DNA from: Kribbella amoyensis
GTDB taxonomy: Bacteria > Actinomycetota > Actinomycetes > Propionibacteriales > Kribbellaceae
Reading direction: 5' to 3'
Length of the DNA stretch: 64,000 bases
NCBI RefSeq assembly: GCF_007828865.1
Contig: NZ_VIVK01000003.1
Location: forward strand, 186,001 to 250,000
The notes below the pieces were generated by a model. That model saw only the letters and a list, made by a program, of their open reading frames with translations. It was not told the origin of the DNA and searched no databases. How positions within the stretch are numbered: position 1 is the first letter of the stretch; every line of letters begins with the position of its first letter. Below are positions 18,125-26,559 of the stretch, one piece after another. A program made the position numbers and the translations under genes.

Positions 18125-18319
18125 TCACCACTCGTTACCGTCGGTGAACCACTCGTTACCGTGCCCGCCGGTCCCGCGGAACCACTCGTTGCCACCGTCC
18201 GTGAACCACTCGTTACCGCCGTGGAACCACTCGTTCCCACCGTGGAACCACTCGTTACCGCCCACGAACCACTCGTTGCCGCCACGGAACCACTCGTTAC
18301 CGGTCTTCTTGATCGACAT
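18125..18319 (-). CDS. GNEWF-repeat peptide (64 aa), unknown family
   Basis: A 64-residue product: MSIKKT, then seven GNEWF units and a final GNEW at the C-terminus. Spacers are RG, VG, HG, HG, TDG, RGTGGH and TD. AGAGGA lies about 10 bases before the ATG at 18319; an upstream in-frame ATG/GTG pair at 18343-18346 lacks a ribosome site. Direct evidence for this frame: the Gly codon opening each unit varies as GGT, GGC and GGG, all silent here, whereas in the plus-strand frames the same variation changes residues (Leu to Phe; Thr to Ala to Pro). There is no Cys, signal peptide, membrane segment or long leader. It is divergent from the GGDEF gene (123 bp apart). I do not recognise the family; a modified multi-core peptide, a binding scaffold or a structural peptide are all possible. 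Confidence 0.7.
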   Translation of the reverse strand: MSIKKTGNEWFRGGNEWFVGGNEWFHGGNEWFHGGNEWFTDGGNEWFRGTGGHGNEWFTDGNEW

Positions 18320-18442
18320 GGTGCTGAATCCTCTCGTCGCCATCACTTCATCGGGATTGCCTGGGGCCCTGGGGATGACCTCGCGTGAACAGCCAGTTAC
18401 TATTCAGCAATAACCGTTCAGGTCGATCCGTGTGAGGCCACC
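18320..18442. promoter_or_regulatory. Shared divergent promoter region, GNEWF peptide / GGDEF gene
   Basis: A 123-bp region between two start codons. For the plus strand, ATGACC, a 17-bp spacer and TACTAT form a plausible promoter for the GGDEF gene. The AT-rich core GTTACTATTCAGCAATAAC is an imperfect inverted repeat with GTTA/TAAC ends that stands out from the GC-rich surroundings and could hold an operator serving both genes. Confidence 0.4.
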
Positions 18443-19771
18443 ATGATTCTGATCGGTCGGAGCAATTGGGTGCCACCCCGCCAATGGAAGCTCTGGTCGT
18501 TGCCACGTCCGTCGCTGGGCTATGTGCTCGGTGTCGATGCTGTCGCACTTGCGATCACCGCCCTGGCTGTGGCCTCGACCCTGTCCGGCGAGCACGGCGG
18601 CGTACGGCCCTCCGAGTGGGCGGCCTTCGCCGTCCTCGCGGTCGCCTCCGTGCTCCACCTGGAGTCTGCCCGCGGAATCGAGCGGCGACGCGAGATGGCG
18701 GCGAACACTTCGCCGTACACCAATCTGAAGAGCCTCTGGGTGTTCGCCGGGCTGCTGCTGCTCCCGCTCTGCCTGGTGGTCACGCTCGTCGTCGTCTCGT
18801 ACGGCTACTCCTGGATCCGGGTCTACGGCCGCACCATCGCGCACCGCAAGATCTTCTCCGCGGCCACGTTCATCGTGGCGAGTGCCGCGGCGGCCGCCGT
18901 CCTCCGGGCCGGCGGGCTGCTGACCGAGCCGCGGGTGCCGACCGGGCCCTGGTCCCTGGTGGTCGTCGTGGCCGCCGCGACCACCTGGTGGCTGGTGAAC
19001 TTCGCGTTGGTGATCGGCGCGATCCTGCTCTCCTCGCCGGACGCCTCGGCCCGCGGTGCCCTCGGCAACCTGGCCGACCAGCTGGTTGTCGTAGCCGGGC
19101 TCGGCCTCGGTGTCGCGGTCGGCGCGCTGCAGGCGTCGTATCCGTGGGTCGTGCCGATCCTGATGGTGACCGTGCTCGCGTTGCACCGTGATCTGCTGCT
19201 GCCGCAGTTCCAGCGCGCCGCCGGGACGGACGTGAAGACCGGCCTGGCGACCCCGTCGTACTGGGCCAGCGCGGTGCCGGCCGAGATCGCCCGCGCGGAG
19301 TCGCTGCGCAGTACGGTCGGCCTGCTGATGCTGGACCTGGACAAGTTCAAGGAGATCAACGACACCTACGGGCACCCGGCCGGGGACCGCGCGTTGCGGG
19401 CCGTCGGCGAGAGTGTCCGCGCCGAGGTCCGGCAGGGCGACCTGGTCGCCCGGGTCGGCGGTGACGAGCTCGCGGTGCTGCTGCCGGGCGCGTCCGAGGG
19501 CGAGGTGCTCGAGATCGCCGAGCGGATCCGCGACCGGCTCAGCACGCTGACCGTCGCGGTGGACACCGAGACAGACCGGACCGCGGTCATCACCGGCGTC
19601 CCGGCCTCCTTCGGCGCCGCCGTCTACCCGGACGTCGCGGGCACGATGGACCAGCTCGTGCTCGCGGCCGACAACGCCCTGCTCACCGCCAAGCGAGCAG
19701 GCCGCAACAAGATCGTCTCCGCTCGGCCGAACCCGCCACTCGACCGAGCCGACCAGCCGGTGGACTCCTGA
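18443..19771 (+). CDS. Membrane-anchored GGDEF-domain protein (putative diguanylate cyclase)
   Basis: 442 residues. The N-terminal half (about residues 25-255) carries six to seven hydrophobic segments. The C-terminal GGDEF domain (about 265-425) shows DLDKFKEINDTYGHPAGD and the active-site motif RVGGDELAVLLPG, with Leu for Phe, which is common in active enzymes. An inhibitory RxxD site five residues upstream of GGDEL is not obvious. It should make cyclic di-GMP at the membrane; activity is inferred from conserved metal and substrate residues. The ATG at 18443 has GTGAGG upstream. It ends before a perfect terminator hairpin and faces the GNEWF-repeat gene across a short divergent promoter. 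Confidence 0.85.
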   Translation: MILIGRSNWVPPRQWKLWSLPRPSLGYVLGVDAVALAITALAVASTLSGEHGGVRPSEWAAFAVLAVASVLHLESARGIERRREMAANTSPYTNLKSLWVFAGLLLLPLCLVVTLVVVSYGYSWIRVYGRTIAHRKIFSAATFIVASAAAAAVLRAGGLLTEPRVPTGPWSLVVVVAAATTWWLVNFALVIGAILLSSPDASARGALGNLADQLVVVAGLGLGVAVGALQASYPWVVPILMVTVLALHRDLLLPQFQRAAGTDVKTGLATPSYWASAVPAEIARAESLRSTVGLLMLDLDKFKEINDTYGHPAGDRALRAVGESVRAEVRQGDLVARVGGDELAVLLPGASEGEVLEIAERIRDRLSTLTVAVDTETDRTAVITGVPASFGAAVYPDVAGTMDQLVLAADNALLTAKRAGRNKIVSARPNPPLDRADQPVDS

Positions 19772-19789
19772 CCGTCCCCAGCCGTCACC

Positions 19790-19821
19790 AGAGGCCGCGC
19801 ACCCTGAGGTGCGCGGCCTCT
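19790..19821. terminator. Perfect 14-bp bidirectional terminator
   Basis: AGAGGCCGCGCACC (19790-19803), loop CTGA, then the exact complement GGTGCGCGGCCTCT (19808-19821). It lies between the converging GGDEF gene (plus) and the small gene ending at 19857 (minus), and can serve both. Confidence 0.8.
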
Positions 19822-19856
19822 TGCCTTGTCAGGCCTCTTGCTCTGCCAGGCCCGGC

Positions 19857-20210
19857 TCAGGCGTGGGAACCGTCGAGCCGCTTGTGCAGTTCGGCGACGG
19901 CATCGGTGATGTCGTCGTAGTCCTGCTGCGCCGCCCGCGACTCGGCACTGATCACCCCGCAGCGGTGGATCCGCTGGAAGTCGCCGTACGGGAACTTGTA
20001 GCGGCCCTTGGTCTCCTCGTCCATCTCGGTGTCGACGCCGAGGTACCACTGGGAGTACTCGTCCCAGCCGTGCTTGTCCAGGTAGTCGTTCTCACGGTCC
20101 GTGGACGGTGCGTGCTCACTCCAGTCGTCCCGGTCGTCGAGGGCGGTCTGCCGCTTGTCGATCAGCAGCTTCGCGTGCTCGAACGCCGGCTTGTTCAGCT
20201 TGACGGTCAT
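19857..20210 (-). CDS. Conserved hypothetical protein (117 aa)
   Basis: 117 residues, highly charged (many Asp, Glu, Lys), with no membrane segment or signal. It begins MTVKLNKPAFEHAKLLID and contains a Trp/Tyr-rich middle (HGWDEYSQWYLGVD). GAGGTGCGAG directly precedes the ATG at 20210, which is preferred over an upstream start at 20225. The length, coding bias and ribosome site make it a real gene. Function not recognised. It lies 38 bp after the quinone-oxidoreductase-like gene on the same strand, so the two may be cotranscribed. Confidence 0.65.
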   Translation of the reverse strand: MTVKLNKPAFEHAKLLIDKRQTALDDRDDWSEHAPSTDRENDYLDKHGWDEYSQWYLGVDTEMDEETKGRYKFPYGDFQRIHRCGVISAESRAAQQDYDDITDAVAELHKRLDGSHA

Positions 20211-20247
20211 CTCGCACCTCCTCACCCGCCCGGTGCCCGAACCGGGC

Positions 20248-21222
20248 TCAGGTAATCCGGATCAGAGCCTTGCCGAGGAGTTGGCGCGCCTCCATCGCCC
20301 GGTGAGCCGCGGCGAGTTCGGTCAGGGGGTACACGCGGTCGACGACCGGTCGCAGATCGCCTGCGGCGGTACGGCGGATGACCTCGGCACCGGTCACCTT
20401 CGTGGTGGTCGTGTCGGCGCGGAGATCGTTGATGGATTTCACCGTGATCCCCCGCCGGTCCGCCTCGGCCGCGTCGTACTCGGCGAAGCCGCCGCTCGGC
20501 GCTCCGTGGGCCGAGAACCAGCCGCCGTGCTTGAGCGTGGTGAACGCGGTCGCGCCGAGTTCCCCGCCGGCGCCTTCGAACACCACGTCGACTCCCCGCC
20601 CATTGGTTGCCTCCAGCACCAACTTCTCCCACCCCGGCACCGAGTAGTCGACGACCACGTCCGCGCCCTGCGCCTTGACCAGGTCGAGCTTGGCCTCGCC
20701 GCGCGCCGCGCCGATGACGTGGGCTCCGGCTCGATGCGCGAGCTGGACCAGCAGCACGCCCATCCCGCCGGCGGCCGCGGTGACGAGAACCTCCTTGCCG
20801 ATCAGCTCGGGTGCGAGCTCCTCCAGCATCAGCGCGGTCGTCCCGTCGCCGTACGCGGCCAGCGCTGTCTCCAGGTTCAACTCGGCCGGGACGACGACGA
20901 GCTGGTCCGGCACCGCGACGGCCTGCTCGGCGTGCGCCCCGAACCCCTTGCTCCGGCCGACCACCGTCTGTCCGATCAGCGCCGCGTCGACGCCCTCACC
21001 AACCGAGCGGACCACACCACCGAGCGAGTTGCCGGGGATGTACGGCGGCTCGACGTCGAAGAAGCCGCCGTGGTGTCCCTGCCGGATCGCGGTCTCGACG
21101 AAGATCAGGTCGGTCAGCCGGACGTCGACGACGACCTCGCCCGGGCCGGCGGTCGGGGCGGGGCGGTCCTGGAGCTCGATGACCTCCGGACCGCCGAACG
21201 CGGTCACCACTGCTGCACGCAT
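20248..21222 (-). CDS. Zinc-type alcohol dehydrogenase / quinone oxidoreductase family protein (MDR)
   Basis: 324 residues of the medium-chain reductase superfamily. It has an N-terminal GroES-like part, the NADPH-binding AAAGGMGVLLVQLA near residue 148 and GAGGELG near 215. The structural zinc cysteines are absent, which places it with QOR/zeta-crystallin-like NADPH reductases rather than true zinc ADHs. Probable role: NADPH reduction of quinones or enones in the cytoplasm. The promoter region carries a MerR/SoxR-type operator between a TTGACC -35 and the start (21267-21286), suggesting redox or electrophile induction. Confidence 0.82.
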   Translation of the reverse strand: MRAAVVTAFGGPEVIELQDRPAPTAGPGEVVVDVRLTDLIFVETAIRQGHHGGFFDVEPPYIPGNSLGGVVRSVGEGVDAALIGQTVVGRSKGFGAHAEQAVAVPDQLVVVPAELNLETALAAYGDGTTALMLEELAPELIGKEVLVTAAAGGMGVLLVQLAHRAGAHVIGAARGEAKLDLVKAQGADVVVDYSVPGWEKLVLEATNGRGVDVVFEGAGGELGATAFTTLKHGGWFSAHGAPSGGFAEYDAAEADRRGITVKSINDLRADTTTTKVTGAEVIRRTAAGDLRPVVDRVYPLTELAAAHRAMEARQLLGKALIRIT

Positions 21223-21266
21223 CTTGGCTGTTCTCCGTTTCCTTCGCTACGGACTCCGAGCTTGCA

Positions 21267-21289
21267 ACCTCAACTTGAGTTCAGGTCAA
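21267..21289 (-). promoter_or_regulatory. MerR/SoxR-type operator and -35 of the quinone-oxidoreductase gene
   Basis: ACCTCAACTTGAGTTCAGGT (21267-21286) is a 20-bp imperfect palindrome (8 of 10 positions pair) resembling the SoxR box. Reading the minus strand it lies just after TTGACC (21284-21289). A -10-like CAAGCT follows a 19-bp spacer, the long spacer typical of MerR-family-activated promoters. No MerR gene is in the window. Confidence 0.5.
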
Positions 21290-21332
21290 GGTCGCGCCGG
21301 AGTTGTCGGTCCGGCCGAGTACCCTGCGGTGG

Positions 21333-24143
21333 GTGGTCGAGGTCACCTTCCTCCCCGCCGACCCGCCGCGCGCGGGCCGGCTGGTTCTCTACGGGGACCC
21401 GACGGTCGTCGGCGGTGACAAGGTCGAGCTGGTGCAGTGGCGGGGAGACCGGGTACGCCGCGCCGCGGTGCCGGCCCGGCTGCTCACGATCGAGGAGGCG
21501 CTGACCTTCCTCACCGATCCGGACCTCGCCGCGGGACCCAGTACGAGCGCCTGGGCCGCCGCCGCATGGGCCGGGGTCGGGTTGATCGGGCGAGGTCGGA
21601 TCGTGCCGGATGCGAGTCCCGGTGGTTTCGGGTGCTGGCGGGTGGCGCCGCTGGATCCTGGGGACCGCGGGTGGTTGAAGCAACTGGCCGCCGCGATGCC
21701 GGCCGAGGCGCACGCGGTACCGGTCGAAGGATCGCGGCCGCTGCGGCTCGCGGATCCCGCGTCGCTGGTCCGCGCGTTCTGGGATGCGCTGGCCGACACC
21801 CTGGTCCGGACGAGCGCGGCCGGCGTCGCCGTACGGGAGGGTGCGGCCGCGTTCGCCGAGGTGGAGCCGCGTGAGCCCGAGGGGCCGACCGAGTGGTTGA
21901 GCGAGACGGCGATCGCCGAGGAGGCCGGGGCCCGGCTGGTGCTGCGGATCGAGCCGCCCGAGGACGATGCGGAGTTCCGGGCCGTCCTGCAGTTGCGGAG
22001 CGGGGTCGACCCGAGTCTGCTCGTCGACGTCGCCGATGTGTGGAACGCGCCGGCCGCCGTCCTGGCCGCGTTGGGCGAGCGGGCCGAGACGGATCTGCTG
22101 CTGGCGTTGCGCCGTGGTGCGCGGGTCTGGTCGCCGTTGTCGGCCGCGTTGCGGGACGCGGCTCCGGCCGAGGTCACGGTGGACGACGAGTCGCTGGACG
22201 AGTTGGCCGGCGACACCACCGCGCTGGAGGGGGCCGGGATCGAGGTGTTGTGGCCCGCCGAGTTGTTCGCCGGGGAGTTGGCGGTGCGCGGTTCGGTGCA
22301 GGGCACGCCGACTCCGGGGGCCGTCACGGGGCCGGACTTCAACCTCGCGGAGTTGCTCGCGTTCCGCTGGCGGCCGACGCTGGACGGCGACGACCTGACC
22401 GAGGCCGAGGTGACCGCGCTCGCGGAGGCGAAGCGGCCGATGATCCGGATGCGCGGGCGCTGGGTGCGGATCGACCAGGACCTCGTCCGCAAACTGCGCC
22501 GCGGTGAATCGCGCAAGCTGACCGGCGCGGAGGCACTCGGGGCCGCGTTGACCGGGACACTCGACGTCGACGGCGAGCTGGTCGCGTTCGACGCCAGTGG
22601 ATCGCTGCGGACGATGGTCGATCGGCTCAGGTCGATCGAGGAGCCCGAGCCGTTCGTCGAACCACTCGGTCTGCGAGCAGTGCTGCGTGACTACCAGCGT
22701 CGCGGTGTGGCGTGGATGGCGCAGCTGGCCGAGCTCGGACTCGGTGGCTGCCTCGCCGACGACATGGGCCTCGGCAAGACGATCCAGGTGATCGCGCTGC
22801 ACCTCCACCTGGCCGGGCGCGGCCGTGGACCGACCCTCGTCGTCTGCCCGTCCACCTTGCTGGGGACGTGGGAGCGCGAGCTGGCGAAGTTCGCGCCCGA
22901 CGTCCCGGTCCGCCGGTACCACGGCACCGGGCGGACGCTGACGGACTTGGCCCCCGACGAGGTGGTGCTCACGACGTACGGCGTGGTGCGGCAGGACCAC
23001 CGCGTTCTCGGTGAGGTGTTCTGGGGTCTCGCGGTCGCGGACGAGGCGCAGCACGCGAAGAACCCGTTGTCCCGGACCGCCCGCGCGCTCAGGACGTTGC
23101 CCGCGGCCACCAGATTGGCGTTGACCGGGACGCCGGTGGAGAACAGGTTGTCCGAGCTGTGGTCGATCCTGGACTGGGCCGCGCCCGGGTTGCTCGGCAC
23201 GCTGGACCGGTTCCGCCACGACGTCGCCGTACCGGTCGAGCGGTACCGCGACGAGGAGGCGACCGCGCGGCTGGCCCGGGTGACCCGGCCGTTCCTGCTG
23301 CGCCGCCGTAAGAGCGACCCGGGGATCGCGCCCGAGTTGCCGCGCAAGTCCGAGCACGACGTCGTCGTCCCGCTGACCACCGAGCAGGCGACCCTGTACC
23401 AGGCGGTGACGCGGGAGAGCCTGGCGAAGATCGAGGAGGCCGAGGGGATCGCGCGACGCGGGCTCGTGCTGAGTCTGCTCACCCAGCTCAAGCAGGTCTG
23501 CAACCACCCGGCCCAGTTCCTGCACGAGCCGGGACCGCTCCCCCGGCGTTCGGGCAAGCTGGCCGCGCTGGACGAACTGCTGGACGTGATCCTGGCCGAG
23601 GGCGAGTCGGTGCTGATCTTCAGCCAGTACGTGGAGATGTGCCGGTTGATCGAGGCGCACCTGGCGGCTCGGCAGGTGCGGTCGCTGTTCCTGCACGGCG
23701 GGATCGGGGTGCGGAAGCGGCAGCAGTTGGTCGAGCAGTTCCAGGCGGGCGAAGCGCAGGTGTTCCTGCTGTCGCTGAAGGCCGGCGGGGTCGGGCTGAC
23801 GCTGACGAAGGCGACCCACGTCGTGCACTACGACCGCTGGTGGAACCCGGCCGTCGAGGACCAGGCCACCGACCGGGCGTACCGGATCGGTCAGGACAAG
23901 CCGGTCCAGGTGCACCGGCTGGTCACCGAGAACACGCTCGAGGACCGGATCTCGACGGTGATCGCGAACAAGCGCGACCTCGCGGACGCGGTGGTCGGGT
24001 CGGGCGAGGCGTGGCTGAGCGAGCTGTCCGACACGGAGCTGACCGAGCTGGTGGAGCTGTCGACCACGCCACCGAAGTCGGGCGCGGCCAGCGCGTACAA
24101 CCCTTCAACTGTTGGGAAATCGGCCAGTGAGGGGGCGTCGTGA
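21333..24143 (+). CDS. SNF2-family DEAD/DEAH helicase
   Basis: About 936 residues. The N-terminal 440 residues are the region associated with bacterial SNF2 proteins. The motor follows: motif I DDMGLGKTIQ near residue 477, Walker B VADEAQH (DEAQ) near 570, motif III ALTGTPVENRLSELW near 593, then the C-terminal helicase lobe with SLKAGGVGLTLTKATHVVHYDRWWNP and QATDRAYRIGQ near 820-850. It is an ATP-driven DNA translocase; specific role unknown. The start is uncertain: GTG 21333 (VVEVTFLP) is used; a TTG at 21303 is in frame but weak. It overlaps the SWIM-finger gene as GTGA, so the two are translationally coupled. Confidence 0.85.
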   Translation: MVEVTFLPADPPRAGRLVLYGDPTVVGGDKVELVQWRGDRVRRAAVPARLLTIEEALTFLTDPDLAAGPSTSAWAAAAWAGVGLIGRGRIVPDASPGGFGCWRVAPLDPGDRGWLKQLAAAMPAEAHAVPVEGSRPLRLADPASLVRAFWDALADTLVRTSAAGVAVREGAAAFAEVEPREPEGPTEWLSETAIAEEAGARLVLRIEPPEDDAEFRAVLQLRSGVDPSLLVDVADVWNAPAAVLAALGERAETDLLLALRRGARVWSPLSAALRDAAPAEVTVDDESLDELAGDTTALEGAGIEVLWPAELFAGELAVRGSVQGTPTPGAVTGPDFNLAELLAFRWRPTLDGDDLTEAEVTALAEAKRPMIRMRGRWVRIDQDLVRKLRRGESRKLTGAEALGAALTGTLDVDGELVAFDASGSLRTMVDRLRSIEEPEPFVEPLGLRAVLRDYQRRGVAWMAQLAELGLGGCLADDMGLGKTIQVIALHLHLAGRGRGPTLVVCPSTLLGTWERELAKFAPDVPVRRYHGTGRTLTDLAPDEVVLTTYGVVRQDHRVLGEVFWGLAVADEAQHAKNPLSRTARALRTLPAATRLALTGTPVENRLSELWSILDWAAPGLLGTLDRFRHDVAVPVERYRDEEATARLARVTRPFLLRRRKSDPGIAPELPRKSEHDVVVPLTTEQATLYQAVTRESLAKIEEAEGIARRGLVLSLLTQLKQVCNHPAQFLHEPGPLPRRSGKLAALDELLDVILAEGESVLIFSQYVEMCRLIEAHLAARQVRSLFLHGGIGVRKRQQLVEQFQAGEAQVFLLSLKAGGVGLTLTKATHVVHYDRWWNPAVEDQATDRAYRIGQDKPVQVHRLVTENTLEDRISTVIANKRDLADAVVGSGEAWLSELSDTELTELVELSTTPPKSGAASAYNPSTVGKSASEGAS

Positions 24144-25375
24144 GTCCCGAGGAGGAGCGGACGCCTTGGCGGGGATGGCGGACCGCGGGTGAGAACGCGG
24201 GGCTGCCGGCAGCCAAGGGCGCGGGGAGTCGGCGGCCGTTCGGGCTCACGTGGTGGGGCAAGGCGTGGCTGGACGCGTTGGAGCACCGGGCCCGCCTCGA
24301 CCCGAACCGCCTCGGCCGCGGCCGCTCGTACGCCCGACGCGGGAGCGTGCTGGACCTGACCGTCGACCCGGGCGCGGTCCACGCGACGGTCCAGGGCAGC
24401 CGTGTCACGCCGTACGAGGTCACCGTGAAGATCCGCGCGTTCACGGACGCCGAGTGGGACGCGGTCCTGGACGTGGTGTCGGCGCAGATCGGCCGGGTCG
24501 CCGCCTTGCTCGACGGCGAGTTGCCGCCCGAAGTGGTGGACGACGTCCAGGCGGCAGGGCTGGAGTTGTTGCCGGAGGCGGGTGATCTGCGGACCAGCTG
24601 CAACTGCCCGGACTTCGCCGTACCGTGCAAGCACTCGGCCGCGGTCTGCTACCTGGTCGCCGACGCGCTCGACGAGGATCCCTTTGCCCTGTTGCTGTTG
24701 CGGGGCCGCCGACGGGACGAACTCCTGTCCGCGTTGCGCGCCCGGCGAGCCGCGAACCAGGAGCGTCCCGCGGTGAAGGCGCGGCCGGTCGGCGTACCGG
24801 CTCGGGCCGCGTTCCTGCGTACGGAGCGACCCGCGGTACCGAGGCCGCCGCTGCCGATGAGCCAGCCCGGCGTGCCGGCGGCCGTGCTCGCGTTGGAGCC
24901 ACCTCGCTCGTCGCGGATCGAGGCGCGGGACCTGATCGCGTTGGCGACCGACACGGCGAACCGAGCCTGGGAGTTCGCGGCCGGCGATGGTTCCGGTGGA
25001 CTGGAGTTGACGGTCGACCAGGATCTCGCGCGGCGGGCGGCCGGGGTCCTGGGGACGGCCGGGTTGGCGGATCTGGCTCACCGCGCGGGGATGTCGGCGC
25101 GCGTCCTGACCGGGTGGGCGGTGGCTTGGCGCGAAGGCGGTGCGGGTGGGTTGGCCGTACTCGTGGACTCCGTTGTCGTCGAGCCTGGCGCGCTGGCCGA
25201 GGGCGAGGCGGTACTCGGTGCGGGGGCATCGGTCAGCGGCAACCAGGTGACGAAAGATCGCCGGCAACTCCGGCTCGGCGCGGACGGGCTGTGGTACCTG
25301 TTCACCGAGCAGTTCGGCGACTGGATGCTCGCCGCGCCGCCGGGTCCCGATCCCGCCGATCTCCTGGGGCCGTGA
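24140..25375 (+). CDS. SWIM zinc-finger protein, coupled to the SNF2 helicase
   Basis: 411 residues. The SWIM motif CxCx(n)CxH is clear: SCNCPDFAVPCKHSAAVCY near residue 155. The N-terminus (FGLTWWGKAWLDALE, about 33-47) is conserved in these partners. The C-terminal half, after residue 250, looks like a degenerate helix-turn-helix region. The GTG start at 24140 lies inside the SNF2 stop (GTGA). SWIM proteins next to SNF2 genes are a recurring pair in actinomycetes; the zinc finger presumably contacts DNA or the helicase. Exact function not established. Confidence 0.8.
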   Translation: MSPEEERTPWRGWRTAGENAGLPAAKGAGSRRPFGLTWWGKAWLDALEHRARLDPNRLGRGRSYARRGSVLDLTVDPGAVHATVQGSRVTPYEVTVKIRAFTDAEWDAVLDVVSAQIGRVAALLDGELPPEVVDDVQAAGLELLPEAGDLRTSCNCPDFAVPCKHSAAVCYLVADALDEDPFALLLLRGRRRDELLSALRARRAANQERPAVKARPVGVPARAAFLRTERPAVPRPPLPMSQPGVPAAVLALEPPRSSRIEARDLIALATDTANRAWEFAAGDGSGGLELTVDQDLARRAAGVLGTAGLADLAHRAGMSARVLTGWAVAWREGGAGGLAVLVDSVVVEPGALAEGEAVLGAGASVSGNQVTKDRRQLRLGADGLWYLFTEQFGDWMLAAPPGPDPADLLGP

Positions 25376-25420
25376 CTCGGCGGCGGTCTGTTGAGGCTGT
25401 GGCTTGTCAGGGCCCGTGGC

Positions 25421-26410
25421 TCAGCGCCGGGTCAGGCCGGTGAGGCGTTCGAGGGCGGGGATCAGGCGGTCGGCGATCTTGGCGTGCCCGTCGACCGAGG
25501 GATGCAGCCCGTCCGTGCAGTCGTCCGGTCCGATCCAGTCCGTGGTCGGGACGTAGGCGATCGCGGGATCGTCGACCACCTTGACGGCCGCCTCGATCTC
25601 CTCGGCGTACTTGCCGCTGAACGGGCTGACGGCAACGATCTTGCTGCTCGGGTACGCCGCCCGCACCTGCCGCACGTAGTCGGCGTACTGGGCGACGCTG
25701 AGGGTGTCGTCGTTCACCCCGAGGTTGAGGACCACCACGTCGGGATCGGCGATCCGCTCGGCCCGGGACCCGGCGAAGTTCCACCCGAACGACTCCGGCC
25801 CCGGCGGGACCTCGCCGTTCCCGGGCTTGATCACGCCCTGCCGCCCGAACCCGACCTGGTGCGCCGACGCCCCGAACGCGCGAGCCGTCAGGTACGCCCA
25901 ACTCCGGGTCCCGTCGGCACCGGCCGATTCCGGGTCCGCACTCAGCGCCCGGACGCCCTGGGTGATGGAGTCCCCGTAGAACTCGATCCGCGGCCCACCC
26001 GGCTGCGCCCCGAGCCGCAAGCTGGTCCGGTCGTCGAGCACCAGCCCGGCGAACACGACCGCGCACTCGAACGGCGGATTCCACCGGTTCACGAACTCGT
26101 TCACGTCCTTCACGACGATCTCGACCGTGTGCCGCCCCTCCTCGACGGATAGCTCCAGGACAGGCCCCTCGACCAGGTGCAACCGCGGCTCCCCGTCATC
26201 GACGCGCACCCAAAGGTGCGGCGCAACGGTCAGTCCCTCGGTGTCGAACAGCACCTGCACCCCGGTCCCGGCGAACCCGAAGGAGATCCGCGACCCGGAG
26301 TTCACCGTCGTCGCAACCCCCGGCCCCATCCCCCACTGCCCCTCCAGAAGCACCCGAGGATCCCCCGGCGCCACAACCTCACCCGGCAAGAAACCCACCA
26401 CAACCTCCAT
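25421..26410 (-). CDS. SGNH/GDSL hydrolase, CE2-like acetyl esterase
   Basis: 329 residues. A beta-rich N-terminal half (about 1-125) resembles the jelly-roll of CE2 carbohydrate esterases, followed by an SGNH hydrolase: block I FYGDSITQG (Ser about 146), block III LGVNDD near 233 and block V DGLHPS (Asp/His) near 303. No signal peptide is seen, so it is probably cytoplasmic, acting on small acetylated sugars or oligosaccharides taken up by the cell. The upstream coding strand becomes very C-rich on the plus strand (about 26300-26560), a local compositional oddity. Convergent with the SWIM gene. Confidence 0.8.
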   Translation of the reverse strand: MEVVVGFLPGEVVAPGDPRVLLEGQWGMGPGVATTVNSGSRISFGFAGTGVQVLFDTEGLTVAPHLWVRVDDGEPRLHLVEGPVLELSVEEGRHTVEIVVKDVNEFVNRWNPPFECAVVFAGLVLDDRTSLRLGAQPGGPRIEFYGDSITQGVRALSADPESAGADGTRSWAYLTARAFGASAHQVGFGRQGVIKPGNGEVPPGPESFGWNFAGSRAERIADPDVVVLNLGVNDDTLSVAQYADYVRQVRAAYPSSKIVAVSPFSGKYAEEIEAAVKVVDDPAIAYVPTTDWIGPDDCTDGLHPSVDGHAKIADRLIPALERLTGLTRR

Positions 26411-26550
26411 CCTCGAAAGCCCCCATTCTCCCTACCCCACCAGCCCACCCCCACAACATCCCACCCACCGAGCCACAAGACCGCTCCCCCGCCAAACCCC
26501 GCATCCATTCAACCCACCCCAGCCAGGCGCGCAGTACCCCCGACCCAGGG

Positions 26551-26559
26551 TTATCCACA
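26551..26559 (+). promoter_or_regulatory. Consensus DnaA-box 9-mer upstream of the SMC operon
   Basis: TTATCCACA is a perfect consensus DnaA box. It sits 106 bp upstream of the kleisin-like start, about 43 bp before a -10-like TAGAGT (26602-26607). A single box could be chance. Confidence 0.3.

Noticed and set aside
18144..18413. Plus-strand frames across the GNEWF repeats (NHSLP and EPLVT repeat peptides)
   Set aside because: Variation among repeats is silent only in the minus-strand frame; the plus frames show residue changes and lack good ribosome sites.
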